This document shows, piece after piece, positions 22,977 through 34,020 of a stretch of DNA of 64,000 nt. The translations under genes and the position numbers were made by a program. A model generated the notes under the pieces. That model made no database searches, was not told the DNA's origin, and was given only the letters and a program-made list of their open reading frames with translations. The DNA is from Acorus gramineus (Eukaryota > Streptophyta > Magnoliopsida > Acorales > Acoraceae): assembly GCA_030737835.1 (NCBI GenBank), contig CM060854.1, positions 9,820,690 to 9,884,689 of the forward strand, written 5' to 3'. Position 1 is the stretch's first letter. Every line of letters begins with the position of its first letter.

Positions 22977-24115
22977 GTGCCGATAGACGCACTCCATTTT
23001 ATAAGTAATCCACCCCGTTTAAAAAAATAAAAATAGTTTTCATGTATTGTTACAGTAAGAGGAAATTCATCCCAAGGTCAGCATTCTTTCTGGCGATGAA
23101 AGTGAATTATGGTCACCCAAAGGTCCGGTGAGCTAGAGTTAGAGGGATGTTCCCTATCATGTGTTCGTCTAAGGGTTTGGCTTGTGTACCAACCCAGTTC
23201 TGCAACCACTCAGACAACGGTGTTGAAGTATGATGGCCTAAAGACTCAGCGAGCTGTCAGAGAAAATAAATTCGCATAGTTACAAGCTTCAGATCAAATA
23301 TGACAAATTTTACATGTAAACACATAGAGCAGGCAGTCACAGCAGCATTAATAACACATCAAAATTCAATGTTTACATTCCATAACCAATAATTCATGTG
23401 ATTACATAACAAAATACATGTTCAAATTCCACAACTATTCATATGACCATATTGATTTTTTCTTGTATAAAAATAAATAACCTATCTAATAAAAACAATT
23501 ATTTCTTTTTCAAAAAATAAAAATAAACATAAAAACAATTACTTGACCACAAGAAAAGGCATGTTTCGTCTCCACCCCCTCCTTGCTTATGTATCAACAT
23601 ATTTTTTATTATTATTTATGGTACTCTCTTCCCTCTTCATGTATGACTTAAATTTTGAACATGTATTTTGTTGTGTAATCACATAAATGGTTGCTTATGG
23701 AATGTTAACATTGTATTTTGATATATTATAAATGCGGCAATGACAGTTTATTATATGTGTTTAAATGTGAAATTTGTCATGTTTGGTCGAAGCTTGTAAT
23801 AACGTGTATTTATTCCATCTGACTGCAGCTTACCGAGCCTTCGTGTGACCATACTTCAACACCGTCACCCGAGTGGTTGTCGACTTGGGTTGGTACACAT
23901 CCCAAACCCTCCGTCGAACACATGGCAGGGGGCATCCTTCTGACTCTAGCTCGCCGGACCTTTGGGCGACCATAATTTACCACCATCATCAGAGAATGCC
24001 GACCTCGAGGTGGGTTTCCTCTTACTACACCAGTGCATGAAAATTGTTTTTATTTGTTTTAACGGGGTGGGTTTTATGTAAAATGGGGTACATATATCAG
24101 CACCCATTCTGTTTC
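22977..24115. mobile_element. Fold-back element with ~450-bp inverted arms
   Basis: The left arm (about 22977-23432) and right arm (about 23650-24115) are imperfect inverted copies. Matching pairs include GGTCACCCAAAGGTCCGG with CCGGACCTTTGGGCGACC, TTGGCTTGTGTACCAACCCA with TGGGTTGGTACACATCCCAA, and ACATGTTCAAATTCCA with TTGAACATGT. The ends GGGTGCYGATA face outward. The spacer is about 220 bp. No transposase and no convincing target duplication. Mutator-like or another long-TIR element is possible. Confidence 0.75.
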
Positions 24116-24540
24116 TGTAATTTATTTTGCATCCCAAAAAGTACTCAAAACAAAGCTTGTAAACTAAAATTTTAACAAAACCAATCAAGGGTCATATTAA
24201 GGTTTTTGTATTTGAAATCATGATTGTTTTGAAGATGTAATAAATTCAATGGCAAAAACCAATTGTCACCTTGTTGGTATTTTTGTATTTGAAATCATCA
24301 TTATTTTGAGGGATATAATTAATATGTGAATTATTGATTAGAACTCATTATGAAGAATGCGAACCAAGCAGCCACCTTGGGATTTTTTGTATTGGAATCA
24401 TCATTGTTTTATGAAAATATTATGTGAATTATTATTTATTAAAATGGGAACAAACAACATATTTGGATTTTTGTATTTCAAATCATCATTATTTTATGGA
24501 CACAATATGTGAAATTATCATCAATACCCATTATTAAAGG

Positions 24541-25312
24541 AGTACTGATATACTCAATCGGTTATGTAGTCGTATACACTATGAATAGCGTAGTATATAG
24601 GAAAAAATCCATATAAGCCCCTGTAATCTTCCTGATATCCATATAACCCCCCGTAATCTCAATATATCCATATAACCCCCTGTAAACACTATAAATGCAA
24701 CTAACCCCCCGCGGTTAAATTTTTTTAACAGAATTGGAATATTTCGAACATATTGCGTTATCTAAACCATGGTTAATAAATATGTATTCTTTTAACCGTC
24801 TGCAAGCAGCCAATACTTCAAAAAAAAAAAAATCCTAAAAGAGTGTAAAATTAGAAATATGAGGTTTTTTTTTTTAAGTATTGACCATTTTTCAGGGATT
24901 AGAAGAATATATATTTGTTAATCATAGTTTAGATAACGCAATATGTCCGAAGTATTCTAATTCTGTTAAAAAAATTTAACCGCGGAGGTTATTTGCATTT
25001 ATGGTGTGTTTACAGGGGGTTATATAGATATATTGAGATTACTGGGGGTTATATGGATATCAGGAAGATTACAAGGGGTTATATGAATTTTTCCCTAGTA
25101 TATAATGCGCTATCATAGTGTGGTGTAGTTTTTTTTTTCATTTTTTCAACATGAAAAAATACACTAATATATCTCAGCATATATTTCATTTTATGTAACA
25201 GCGTATACTTCAATTGAAGAGTGTATGATTTTGTTTTTATAAAAAAAACAGTGTCGACTGTGATTGAGGCTGTAATGGGGCTGGACGTATCATTTTCTTG
25301 GATGAATCATTA
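24541..25312 (+). repeat. Family E copy 2, interrupted by a MITE
   Basis: 24541-24599 (GTACTGATATACTCAATCGG onward) and 25096-25312 (to GGGGCTGGACGTATCATTTTC) are the two halves of one family E copy. The TAGTATATA at the junction is the target duplication of the inserted element 24600-25095. Confidence 0.6.
24600..25095. mobile_element. Mutator-like MITE, 9-bp duplication
   Basis: Inverted arms starting GGAAAAAATCCATATAA and ending TTATATGAATTTTTCCC, with a perfect 9-bp duplication TAGTATATA (24591-24599, 25096-25104). The left arm repeats TCCATATAAsCCCC at 24608, 24638 and 24667. The right arm repeats GGGGTTATAT at 25016, 25045 and 25075. Both show 29-30 bp spacing. 496 bp, non-coding. Confidence 0.88.
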
Positions 25313-25494
25313 ATGGACTGAGTGTGATGGGCCGGACTGTGTATGGGCTTACAGTTTAGGCTTTTGTGGCTAACCATGGGCAGGGTGAGCAAATAATTTA
25401 TTGAAAGGAAAATGTTACATACTTACTCATTTTTACTAACTAAAACTCAGATCACACGTGTTTTTATTTTTTTTAAATAATAAACATTATCTAA

Positions 25495-26165
25495 TGAAAA
25501 TCCTCGAATCTCACATGGAAATCCAAAGAAAGCAGTGGGGTTGTTGTGGACGACCTCTTGAGTCTTCTCCCCATATTGGGCCGCGTAGATATCATTAAGG
25601 GTTATCAGTTATGGGCCCGGAGGAGCATAAGTTTTGTAATTAACAGAGATGTAACCTCTATTGAGTCTACTATGCAACATCTAGCAAACAGAGTGATTTT
25701 CTAGGAGAGGTGGTGGAGTCGTCTTTTGAGCTTTAATTAAAAACTCCCACAGGTCAGTCAACAGAAATTGACGAAGAGGTTCAGGAATAACAACCCCCCA
25801 AGTAGCGACCCTTAGACAGAAACAAGACGACACATTGAGAACCAATTCGTTATGGGTTCGAGGATACGGTACACACATACCATTGATTGTGATGATACAA
25901 AGAGGTGTGATGATATGGTGATGTGAATGATGAGGAAGATGAAGTAACTTATGCATTGTGTCATGGAGATGCGATCTAAAGGAATGATTGGAGGACTTTT
26001 TAGGACGTGGAGAAGAAGGTTTGTCCATACCATTTCAAGACTCAGTCTGGATGAAGTGGATAGGCTCGAACTAGCTCATCCATCATTTGGATCTAGGTTG
26101 TGATTTTTTTGTGTCACCCAATCGTGTGGACAAAGGCAGAAAATAATGCATATTTAAGATTCAAT
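25495..26165 (-). repeat. Dispersed repeat R, copy 1
   Basis: Closely similar, in the same orientation, to 57845-59170. Shared words include TGGACGACCTCTTGAGTCTTC, GTGATTTTCTAGGAGAGGTGG, GAACCAATTCGTTATGGGTT and GGAGATGCGATCTAAAGGAATG. The minus strand of both copies has a partly conserved open frame (115 codons here) with FRSHLHD and RTHNELVL segments. I do not recognise a protein family. Probably an unclassified transposon fragment. Confidence 0.55.
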
Positions 26166-26935
26166 GGATTGTGAAAATAGTCCTGTTTCTATTGGGTATT
26201 TTTAAAATTTGAATTCAATTTTTGGGTTTTAGTGGTCTCCCCATGAGAAGATGAAAGTGGTCCTATTCTTTAGTCTCACATCGGTTGTTTGTAAAAGGTT
26301 TTGAGTGTTTATAAGGAGAGTTCAATCTACTCTAGTGAAGTCCTTTTGGTGGACACCTTATGGTGGACCTTCGATGCGGGGTGGTGACGCGAGTACCACC
26401 ACGCGTGTCGCGTGTGCATGTGCGTATTGGGCGTTTTAGGGCGCACTTGGAGCTGGAGCCTTTTCTTTTTTACTAATCGGATGGTGGAGATCATGACTTA
26501 AAAAAAATAATAGATGTTATAGCCTAGTCATTAGGAGATTGGCAATCTCCTCCCTCGCTTTATTCATTTCCAGTTGATCATTCTCGGGTTGGACAATGCC
26601 ATATAGGAGCTCAATTGCACGGTCCTCACCCACAGCCCTGTCTATTGAACAAGAATTCAACTCGAGTTTCTTTTCTAATGAAATTGTGAATAGCCATTCT
26701 CAGGTTAGAAATATAGGAGCTCAGTTGCATGAAGTTCAGAAAGGAAGGAGAAACAATTCTTTTTGTTTGGAGAGATTAATTTAGTGTCTAATAAGTGAGG
26801 AGTGTAATGATTTAGAGATCAACCACCCCCCAAAAATTAAATTATGAAGTGACATGAAAATTCATTCCAAATTTCCTTGTTTCTTTTATTTGCTAATCCC
26901 TTACTAGGACTTGCACATTTATTCATTATTAATTG
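26166..26935. other. Intergenic; possible LTR fragment
   Basis: TAGTCTCACATCGG near 26272 and the following segment resemble sequence often seen in plant LTRs, but no second LTR, primer site or ends were found. No gene. Confidence 0.25.
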
Positions 26936-26943
26936 ATGTTGCA

Positions 26944-27404
26944 TAAAAAAAAGTACAATGCGTTTGGACCCCTTAAAGTTTTTGAAACATGCAGAAACAC
27001 CCCATGAAATTAAAAAACATGCACTCACACCCCTTGCCATTAGATTTTTAATTAAGATGGGAAAAAAATATAATTTTGCCCTTTTAATAAAATCATTGTC
27101 TTGTTTTCACCTTTTAATTAACTATTTTGTAAGTTAATTCTCATAAAAATTGCATTCATATGTACTTGAAGAGTTAATTATTTTATTGATTAATATTCAT
27201 AAAATATATCCAAAGTTAGTTGGTTTTTTGGGATATTTTAAAAACTAATTAAAGGGTAAAATAGTAATTTTAAAATATTTTTGTTCCATCTTAATAAAAA
27301 TTTAACGATAAGGGGTGTAAATGCATGTTTCTGAACTTCATGAGGTGTTTCTACAGGTTTCAAAAACCTCAGAGACTCCTAATGCATTTTACCCATAAAT
27401 TTTT
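26944..27404. mobile_element. Inverted-repeat MITE, C-block spaced ~30 bp
   Basis: Imperfect inverted arms. The left side has GTACAATGCGTTTGGACCCC and the right side CCTAATGCATTTTAC. ACCCC blocks lie at 26968, 26999 and 27029 (31 and 30-bp spacing). The exact ends and target duplication are uncertain. Non-coding. Confidence 0.6.
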
Positions 27405-27984
27405 TTTATCACGTACGATGTCTAGATCAAATATCACATAAAATAAAACATAAATATCAATTTATACACGTTACACCAAAAGTAAGATTACAAAAAAAGA
27501 AAAGTAAATCATGTTTCACACACTATGCATTTTTTTATAGCCCTTTTATTCATTTAAATAAAATATGATTTAAGTTAGTGTGTCATAGATCTATGCTAAG
27601 TGTTGATTGCCAATGTTAAAAGAAATAATTATATAAAAAATAAACATTCGATATACACTTCTCTAGTATAATTGTTCCATTGTTTGAAAAAAAAAGTCAA
27701 ACAAATATTACTTTCCATCACAGAAATTAATCACATTATTTCAGGAGGTTTTATCTCTATATAAAAACATCTCGAGCTTATTAAAGAAAATTTTTCGCTG
27801 GGCATTTGGAATAAACATACACTATACATGTTGTCCCTGTGTGATTTATGTCATTGGGCATATCATATCTTAAAGAGAGAAAAATCCATTTCTTGAATAA
27901 GAAACAATGAGATCTCATGCAGCAGCAGCAGCAACAACAACAATAACATGATTGGTGGCGAAGAGATCGTCCACGTTTCAAAAT

Positions 27985-28598
27985 AACAACCTCAAAGGTA
28001 GTGGAGATTTGGAGACCGAAGATCCCTCTCAAGGTTTGAATGTTCATGTGGCTTTTGTATCAGAAGAAGCTCCTCATTAGAGTGTACCGTTCCAAATGGG
28101 TGCCCGATGCCGATACTTGTTATCCTCTCTACACGATGGAGGAGGAAACGGTGACACAACTCTTTATTGGGTGTCCAATTGTTCGTCAACTTTGGAGCTG
28201 CTTGAAGGCAACGACGGGGATGGCATACCAGTTTGCTTCCTTGAACGGGAGACAGGGAGGCGTCTTCGTTCAAGTGGTGATCGAAGTGCAGTGGGAAAAA
28301 TCACTCAATCTTTCATTCCGGTTGTGGTGTGGACAATTTGGCTTGCCCGTAACCATTTGATTTTTAGGGATACAAGAGTTTACATCGAGAATTTATGGGA
28401 TTTAGTTATTAATTTTATTAGAGATTGGGGGTTGCTTGTGCGGGGGCAAGCAAAATTTTGTACATTAGGAGAATAATTGTGATCGAGGAGTAGGTTTTGT
28501 AGCTCCTCTCGGTAGATCCCTCATCTTCCTATTTTACTGTTTTGGGCATGTTTGGCTTTTGTTTGAATAAAATTAAGACGCATATCTATCATTTCATT

Positions 28599-28600
<2 letters not shown>
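27985..28600 (+). pseudogene. LINE (L1-type) 3' end, zf-RVT region, broken
   Basis: Encodes in shifting frames the zinc-binding C-terminal region of plant L1 LINE ORF2: RPKIPLK, then WVPDADTCYPL, MEEETVTQLFIGCPIVRQLW, and in another frame VWTIWLARNHLIFRD. The domain normally has Cys-X2-Cys where CYPL stands, so the finger is also damaged. An AAT/AATA-rich tail follows near 28600-28625. The same C-terminal region recurs in the LINE fragment at 53167-53521. Not expressed as a protein as it stands. Confidence 0.7.
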
Positions 28601-28629
<29 letters not shown>

Positions 28630-28852
28630 ATACAAAATGATATTAATAAAAGAAAAAATAAAATGATATTAAAGAAAAGAAAAAGCAATTATTAGTACAT
28701 CAAAAGAGGAAACCACAAGGTTGCCTGGAATAAATGGGTGATTTACACTGTCATAATGCGGCTTCATTATATCTATGGCATGTCTTATGCCATGTTGTGC
28801 TTGTACTACCCCCTCCCTCTCTTGTTTTTTTTGTAAATGATTCAAAACCAAA

Positions 28853-28873
28853 CCCCCCCCCCCCCCCCCCCCC
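28853..28873 (+). repeat. Poly(C) run, 21 bases
   Basis: Uninterrupted C homopolymer. Its length is likely uncertain in the assembly. Confidence 0.9.
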
Positions 28874-28879
28874 AAATTC

Positions 28880-29200
28880 CATAAATACGTGTGATTTTAA
28901 ACAAACAGAGAATATGAAAAAGAAAGGTGGGGGAGGCATTGGATTTTAATAACAATCATTATACTAATAAATATATTTTAATAAATGTAAAATGAAAATG
29001 AAAGAAGAGGAAGTGGAGCTATCAACAAATTGGTATGTAGGTCAAGGAAGGCGAGGAGTCACTGTGGATGGGGCATATTTTTGTGAGTTGTGTATGAAAG
29101 TTAATTTGGGATATTATATACGTAGGTGACTTTTCCATAACATAGATTATATATTAAATTTTAAAAAAATACATATTAGAGAGAGGATTTGGTTGATCAC
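28880..29200. other. Intergenic, nothing recognised
   Basis: AT-rich, no gene or bounded element. Confidence 0.35.
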
Positions 29201-29202
29201 CA

Positions 29203-29218
29203 GTGAAACCGGTTTCAC
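29203..29218. other. Perfect 16-bp palindrome
   Basis: GTGAAACCGGTTTCAC is its own reverse complement. Most of it (AAACCGGTTTCACA) recurs at 29467-29480, 264 bases downstream. The function is unknown. Confidence 0.85.
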
Positions 29219-29314
29219 ATGTATGATGGAAATTCATCTCCACCATCATATTTAAATCCACCAGATCGGACGGCGGGCATTTAATCCGCAACGCCGTTCC
29301 GTCTCACCCAATCG

Positions 29315-29320
<6 letters not shown>

Positions 29321-29368
<48 letters not shown>
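29321..29368. repeat. Compound microsatellite (TC)14(TA)10
   Basis: (TC)n runs directly into (TA)n. The same compound structure occurs in intron 1 of the receptor kinase (39519-39570). Confidence 0.95.
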
Positions 29369-29484
29369 GAGGGGCGATTACGTGTGACGAAACGACAGGT
29401 GCGGCTTCATTTTCAGCCGTTCGATCTAGTGGTCCACTATCAGGCGGTGGGGATTAAAAAGTCGACAAACCGGTTTCACAGGTT

Positions 29485-31046
29485 TAATTTTCCTCTCTCT
29501 CTTCATCCCCCTAAAACACAAAACCAAAGAATTTAATTTCCCTCTCTTCACCTCGACCTAAATTTTGGTTTCTCTCTCTTCAGCCCCCTAAAACACAAAA
29601 CCAAAGAAAAAAAGTTTTCAGCCCCCTCTTCGACCACACCCAACCGTCTTCGACCACGCCCTGCCGTCCTCCCCTGCGAACCCCTGCTATTGCCTTCATC
29701 GACCTCTACAAACCAGCGGCACCCCCTCCATCGTCTCCACCACCTGCGGTTGTACAAGCTTCTCTTTGACCACGCCCAACCGTCCTCAACCACGCCCTGC
29801 CGTCCTCCCCTGCGAACCCTTGTGATCACCTTGATCGACCCCTGCAAATCAGCAACACCCTCTCTCTCGTCTCAACCACTTGCGGCGGTACGAGCTTCTC
29901 TCTCTATGTCTCTCTCTCTCTCAAAAAATTGGTATTTCTTTGTGTAAATGATGCATTTGATGATGAATCTGGAGTTTGTTCTCTTATTCATTATTGGTAT
30001 TCAAATTTAGGGTTTGTTCTCCTTTTTTTTCTTCAGATTTGTAAATTTTTTATTCATTATTGGTATCAAATCTAGGGTTTGTTCTTCTTTTTTCTTCTTC
30101 AGATTTTTAAGACCAATTGTTTTTTTTAATTTATATAAAGTGGAGAGTCTCCATCCCTGTTGTTTGAAGAGGTTACAACAATTAATTTATTGAATCTTGA
30201 TGAAGTAATTCATCAACAGTATATCAATTTCTACATCAATTAAATCATCATTAGATCTCAAGCTTTGTATGTTTGTATGTTTATTGCATTTTTTTCCTTC
30301 AGATTTGTTGTTTTTTAGATTTGTTTTCTGTTAATTATTAACCTATATGGTCCTTCAGGGGGATTAGGTGACCAAGTTTTTGAAACATGGAGTATATATG
30401 TCCAGCCATTCCACTACAATAAGTACTGAGGGCACAAAAAAATAAATCTATAGTCAGAAACCTGTCTGGATGCACTAATTCAAGAAGAAGAAAAAGTGTG
30501 TGATGATGTTTCATTCCTGATCTTTGGATGAACCTTCTTTCAAACCTAAAATAGTACTTTATTGGGGCTTAGAGAGGATGCAACAGAGGCCTGGGGGCTT
30601 TTTCTGTTTCATTCAAGCCTTGTGGCTAAGTTTTGGATTAAGTGATGTGTTTTGTGTTTTTGTAAATGATAGCTATGTTCAGCTCCTCTTATTAATACAT
30701 GATAGATTACCTTATTTGTTATTTCAGCCATTGATGTTAATGTAATTTCTTAACCTATTGTTATTGTTAGAGCAAATTGGTTTGTTCTTTATTTTTCAGA
30801 TTTGTGAGTTTTTGGTTCAATATTGGTATTCAAATATAGGGTTTATTCTTTTTTTTTTCTTTTCAGATTTGTAGATATATGTTTTAAAATCCAGGGTGTT
30901 GTATGATTTTTTTTCTTGTTTTTATATTTGTTTCAAATTTGGGGTTTTCTCCTCTTTGTTTTAAATATTGGGTTTCCACATATTTTGTGCATTTTTTAGA
31001 ATTCAGTTTTTGATGTATGTGTATGTGTTGTCATATTTCAGCCAAA
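29485..31046 (+). promoter_or_regulatory. Leader/upstream region of the FAR1-like gene
   Basis: No coding sequence. CT-rich leader-like sequence (29485-29640) precedes a tandem duplication, then AT-rich sequence with repeated CTTCAGATTTnT and TTCATTATTGGTATnnAAAT words. TATTTCAG directly before CCAAAATGTC (about 31034-31041) looks like a splice acceptor, suggesting that a 5' UTR intron ends six bases before the start codon, as is common in plant FAR1-family genes. The donor was not identified. Confidence 0.4.
29632..29903 (+). repeat. Tandem duplication, 136-bp unit
   Basis: Two consecutive copies starting GACCACrCCCAACCGTC at 29632 and 29768. Shared interior GCCCTGCCGTCCTCCCCTGCG and end TACrAGCTTCTCT. 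The copies differ at scattered bases. It lies in the presumed leader of the FAR1-like gene. Confidence 0.85.
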
Positions 31047-33335
31047 ATGTCAAGTGCATGTGATGGTGTTGATGAAACAGTTGAGAGTGTTGAAAAGTTA
31101 AATGATGATGGTAGTGGAGATTGGATACCAGATGTTGATGATGAATATAAACCAGTCTTAGGGATGTCTTTTAATTCCATTGAGGATGCAGAGAAATTTT
31201 ATATTAGTTATGGCAAAATTGCAGGCTTTAGTGTTCGAAAATCATCCACAAAATATCATAATATTGATGGGTCAAAGGAACTTTATATGCGTGATTTTGT
31301 TTGTTCAAAAGAAGGATTTAAAAACCCATCCACTAGCAATCCAAAACACACCTGAGGACACACAAGACTAGGATGCAGGGCTAAAATATCTTTCATTAAG
31401 GATGATCAAAGGTGGAAGGTGCGCTCTCTTGTAGAAGGTCATGCCCACGTATTGTGTACTCCTAGAAAAACTCACCTCTTACGATCACATAGAGAGGTAA
31501 CAAATGTTCAAAAATCTTTGATTGACACATTCAGAGGGTCAAATGTGAGCACTGCACAAACCATGTCCATTATGGGGTCAGAGTCAGGAGGATTTGGAGA
31601 GATTGGGTGTACAGAGAGGGATGTTCGAAACTACTTAACCAAAAGTCGAGATAATTTGAGAGATTATGATGCAGAATTGTTTCTAAACCACTTTAAAGAG
31701 AAAAAAGAAATGAGTTCATCTTATTATTTCGCATACGAAGTGGATGAGGGAAACAGGGGTGATGCGAGAAAGGCATATGCTCATTTTGGTGATGTAGTTG
31801 TGTTCGACACAACTTACAGCACCAACAAATATTCTTTAATATGTGCACCTTTCACTGGAGTCAATCATCATTTTCAGTCCATTAATTTTGGTTGTGGATT
31901 GTTAAAGGATGAAAAAATTGACTCTTTCTTGTGGCTGTTTGAAAAATGGCGAGAAGCAATGGGTTGTAGTCCACCAAAAGCTTTTATCACAGATCAAGAT
32001 GCTGCTATAGGGGCTGCAATTGCACATGTGTTCCCCGATGTGTGTCACAGATTCTGCATTTTAGCACATAATGAAGAAGTTAACAGAGAAAGTCAGCCCA
32101 ATTGCTTATAGAAGTGATTTTTTAGAACCATTCAAAGAATGTGTGTATGGGTCAGAAACATCGGATGAGTTTGATGAAAAGTGGATGGGTTTGATAAATA
32201 AATTTGAGTTGGAGCATAACGAATGGTTGAGAACATTATATAATATCCGTGAAAAGTGGATTCCATTATTCTTTAAAAACACATTTATGGCAGGGATGAG
32301 GAGCAGTCAACGAAGTGAAGCTCAGAATTCTATTTTTGACAAGTACTTCAACAAAACACACAGTCTGCTCGAGTTTATTCACCTGTTTGAAAGGGCTTTG
32401 GAGCGGCAGAGGTACAATGAACTAGTGGCTGATCATGGGACACTTGATAAAACCCCAGACATAGTCACATGTTTTCCTATTGAGTTGCAAATGGCCAAAA
32501 GATACACTCATAAGCTTTTTCAAATGTTTCAGAAGGAAGTTGTTTCTTCTATGCAGTATGGTTCAATGTTGAAGCATTCAGAAGGTCAGGAGCAAATCTA
32601 TATTGTTAAAAGGGCAGGGGATTCAACCAAAGTTCGTGAGATTTTTTATAATTTTTCAAATCATGAAATTGCTTGTTCATGTTGCAAATTTGAAAATGAA
32701 GGCATCCCATGCTCACATATTCTTGTTGTGTTGAGAAACAATTTTATTGATTACCTGCCTGAAAATCTCATTCTTGAAAGATGGACCACCACAGCCAAAG
32801 CGAAGACAGTATATGATGATGATGGAGTGGAGCTTCAAGTGCACACAGCTTCAAGTAAATGGAAAGGCAAAAAGAATCGCCTGATTGCTCGTGGCTTTAC
32901 TGAATGCTTGCATGATGCTCCTGAAGAAGTGTGCAATGTGACAGAGGAGATGTTAGATGATTTACAAAAGATGAAGGCCTCATATAGTGCAAGTGGTAGT
33001 AATACTCTATTACAATCTAGAAGCACATCAGTCCCTTCAAGCATCAATGTCTATCCACCGAATGTATCAAAAACGAAAGGAAGTGGGAAAAGATTGAAGG
33101 GAGGGAAAGAAATAGCGATGGAAGACATGGGAAAGAGGAGAACTTGTAGCGTATGTGGTAAAAAGGAAAAACATAATGCGCGTACTTGTCCCAAACTAAA
33201 AGAAATGTAAGTTTTTGTGATCCGATGTATGAAAAAATAGTTTGCATTAAGTGTTTTTTTTTTTACTAATATGTGATTGTGATGCTTTATTGCAGGTCCT
33301 CACAAAATAATGAAGATGATCCACAAGTAGTTTGA
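31047..33335 (+). pseudogene. FAR1/FHY3-related protein (MULE-derived), interrupted
   Basis: FAR1-related proteins are plant regulators descended from Mutator-like transposases. The start is ATG 31047. The FAR1 DNA-binding region begins at 31047-31352 (EDAEKFYISYGKIAGFSVRKSS), then TGA at 31353-31355 interrupts the frame inside the domain. The same frame continues through the MULE transposase domain (FDTTY, ITDQD) to about 32060, where a one-base shift and loss of the usual Trp occur after CHRFCI. The frame from 32071 carries on with SQRSE (third acidic residue), a SWIM finger (ACSC, then CSHI) and a C-terminal CX2CX4HX4C knuckle. Exon 1 ends at 33206; the intron GTAAGT to TTGCAG (33207-33295) joins in frame to a short exon ending TGA at 33335. 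Two lesions argue for a recent pseudogene; sequencing error is possible. Confidence 0.85.
33207..33295 (+). other. Last intron of the FAR1-like gene
   Basis: Donor AT/GTAAGTTTTT, acceptor TTTATTGCAG/GTCC. Splicing restores an ATG codon across the junction and gives 13 more codons before TGA. Without splicing the frame stops immediately at TAA 33208-33210. Confidence 0.65.
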
Positions 33336-33852
33336 CAGTTATGGTTTCTATCTTTCCCCTTTACAGAACTCTCTTTTTACGAATAACTCTGGTTTCTATT
33401 TATACATGTTACATATGATTTCATCCAATTGCTCACATTTATTAGTGGAAATCCTCTGTTACATCTTATACTTGGGAGATTAATAATGGAATTTATTTAA
33501 TGGATGAAGTATTATGTAGTGTGTGATTCATAGATTTATAAGAGAGGTGATTGTTTGTGTCAGAGGTGTCATAATTTTTTTTTCTTAGCTACAGATCACA
33601 GTTTTGGTGTGCTATACAACATGTACTCAGGGTTTTGTGGTTTAGCAAAAGTGCATAATTTGGTACTTTGGAGATTTGGAGATCAGAAAAATATGAACAG
33701 GTGAGCATGATATAATTATCCCATTTTTAGTCAGTTGGGTTCACTAAAAAATTCACATTGATTGTTCACTATATTTCAGGTGTTCCACATGTGGTGAGGG
33801 CAAGGACTTCAACTCTTTTTTTTTTTCTGGGATGTTACAGAGAAGGCAAGGA

Positions 33853-34020
33853 CTTCAACTTGATGGATGCAGTGGTTGAAGATTGACTCTCCATTTTTAA
33901 TATGTAAAACTTGATGGATGTAATGGTTGAAGATTGACTCTGTTTTTTTAATATGTATAACTTGATGGATGTATGTGTATGATGTTGCAAGAACCGGTTT
34001 AATGTTTAACTTGATGGATA
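33853..34020 (+). repeat. Tandem repeats downstream of the FAR1-like gene
   Basis: Two and a half copies of a unit of about 55 bp: AACTTGATGGATGyArTGG, TTGAAGATTGACTCT, then T-rich and ATATGTAwAA. Probably 3' untranslated or flanking sequence. Confidence 0.75.

Noticed and set aside
29548-29847. Minus-strand open frame of 99 codons rich in Arg/Gly/Trp
   Set aside because: It is the complement of a GC-rich tandem duplication; no family, no start context, and the period explains the open frame.
31047-33335. The FAR1-like gene as an active autonomous Mutator-like transposon
   Set aside because: No terminal inverted repeats or 9-bp duplication were found around it, and its FAR1 plus SWIM plus C-terminal knuckle layout with a last intron fits a domesticated FAR1-family gene.
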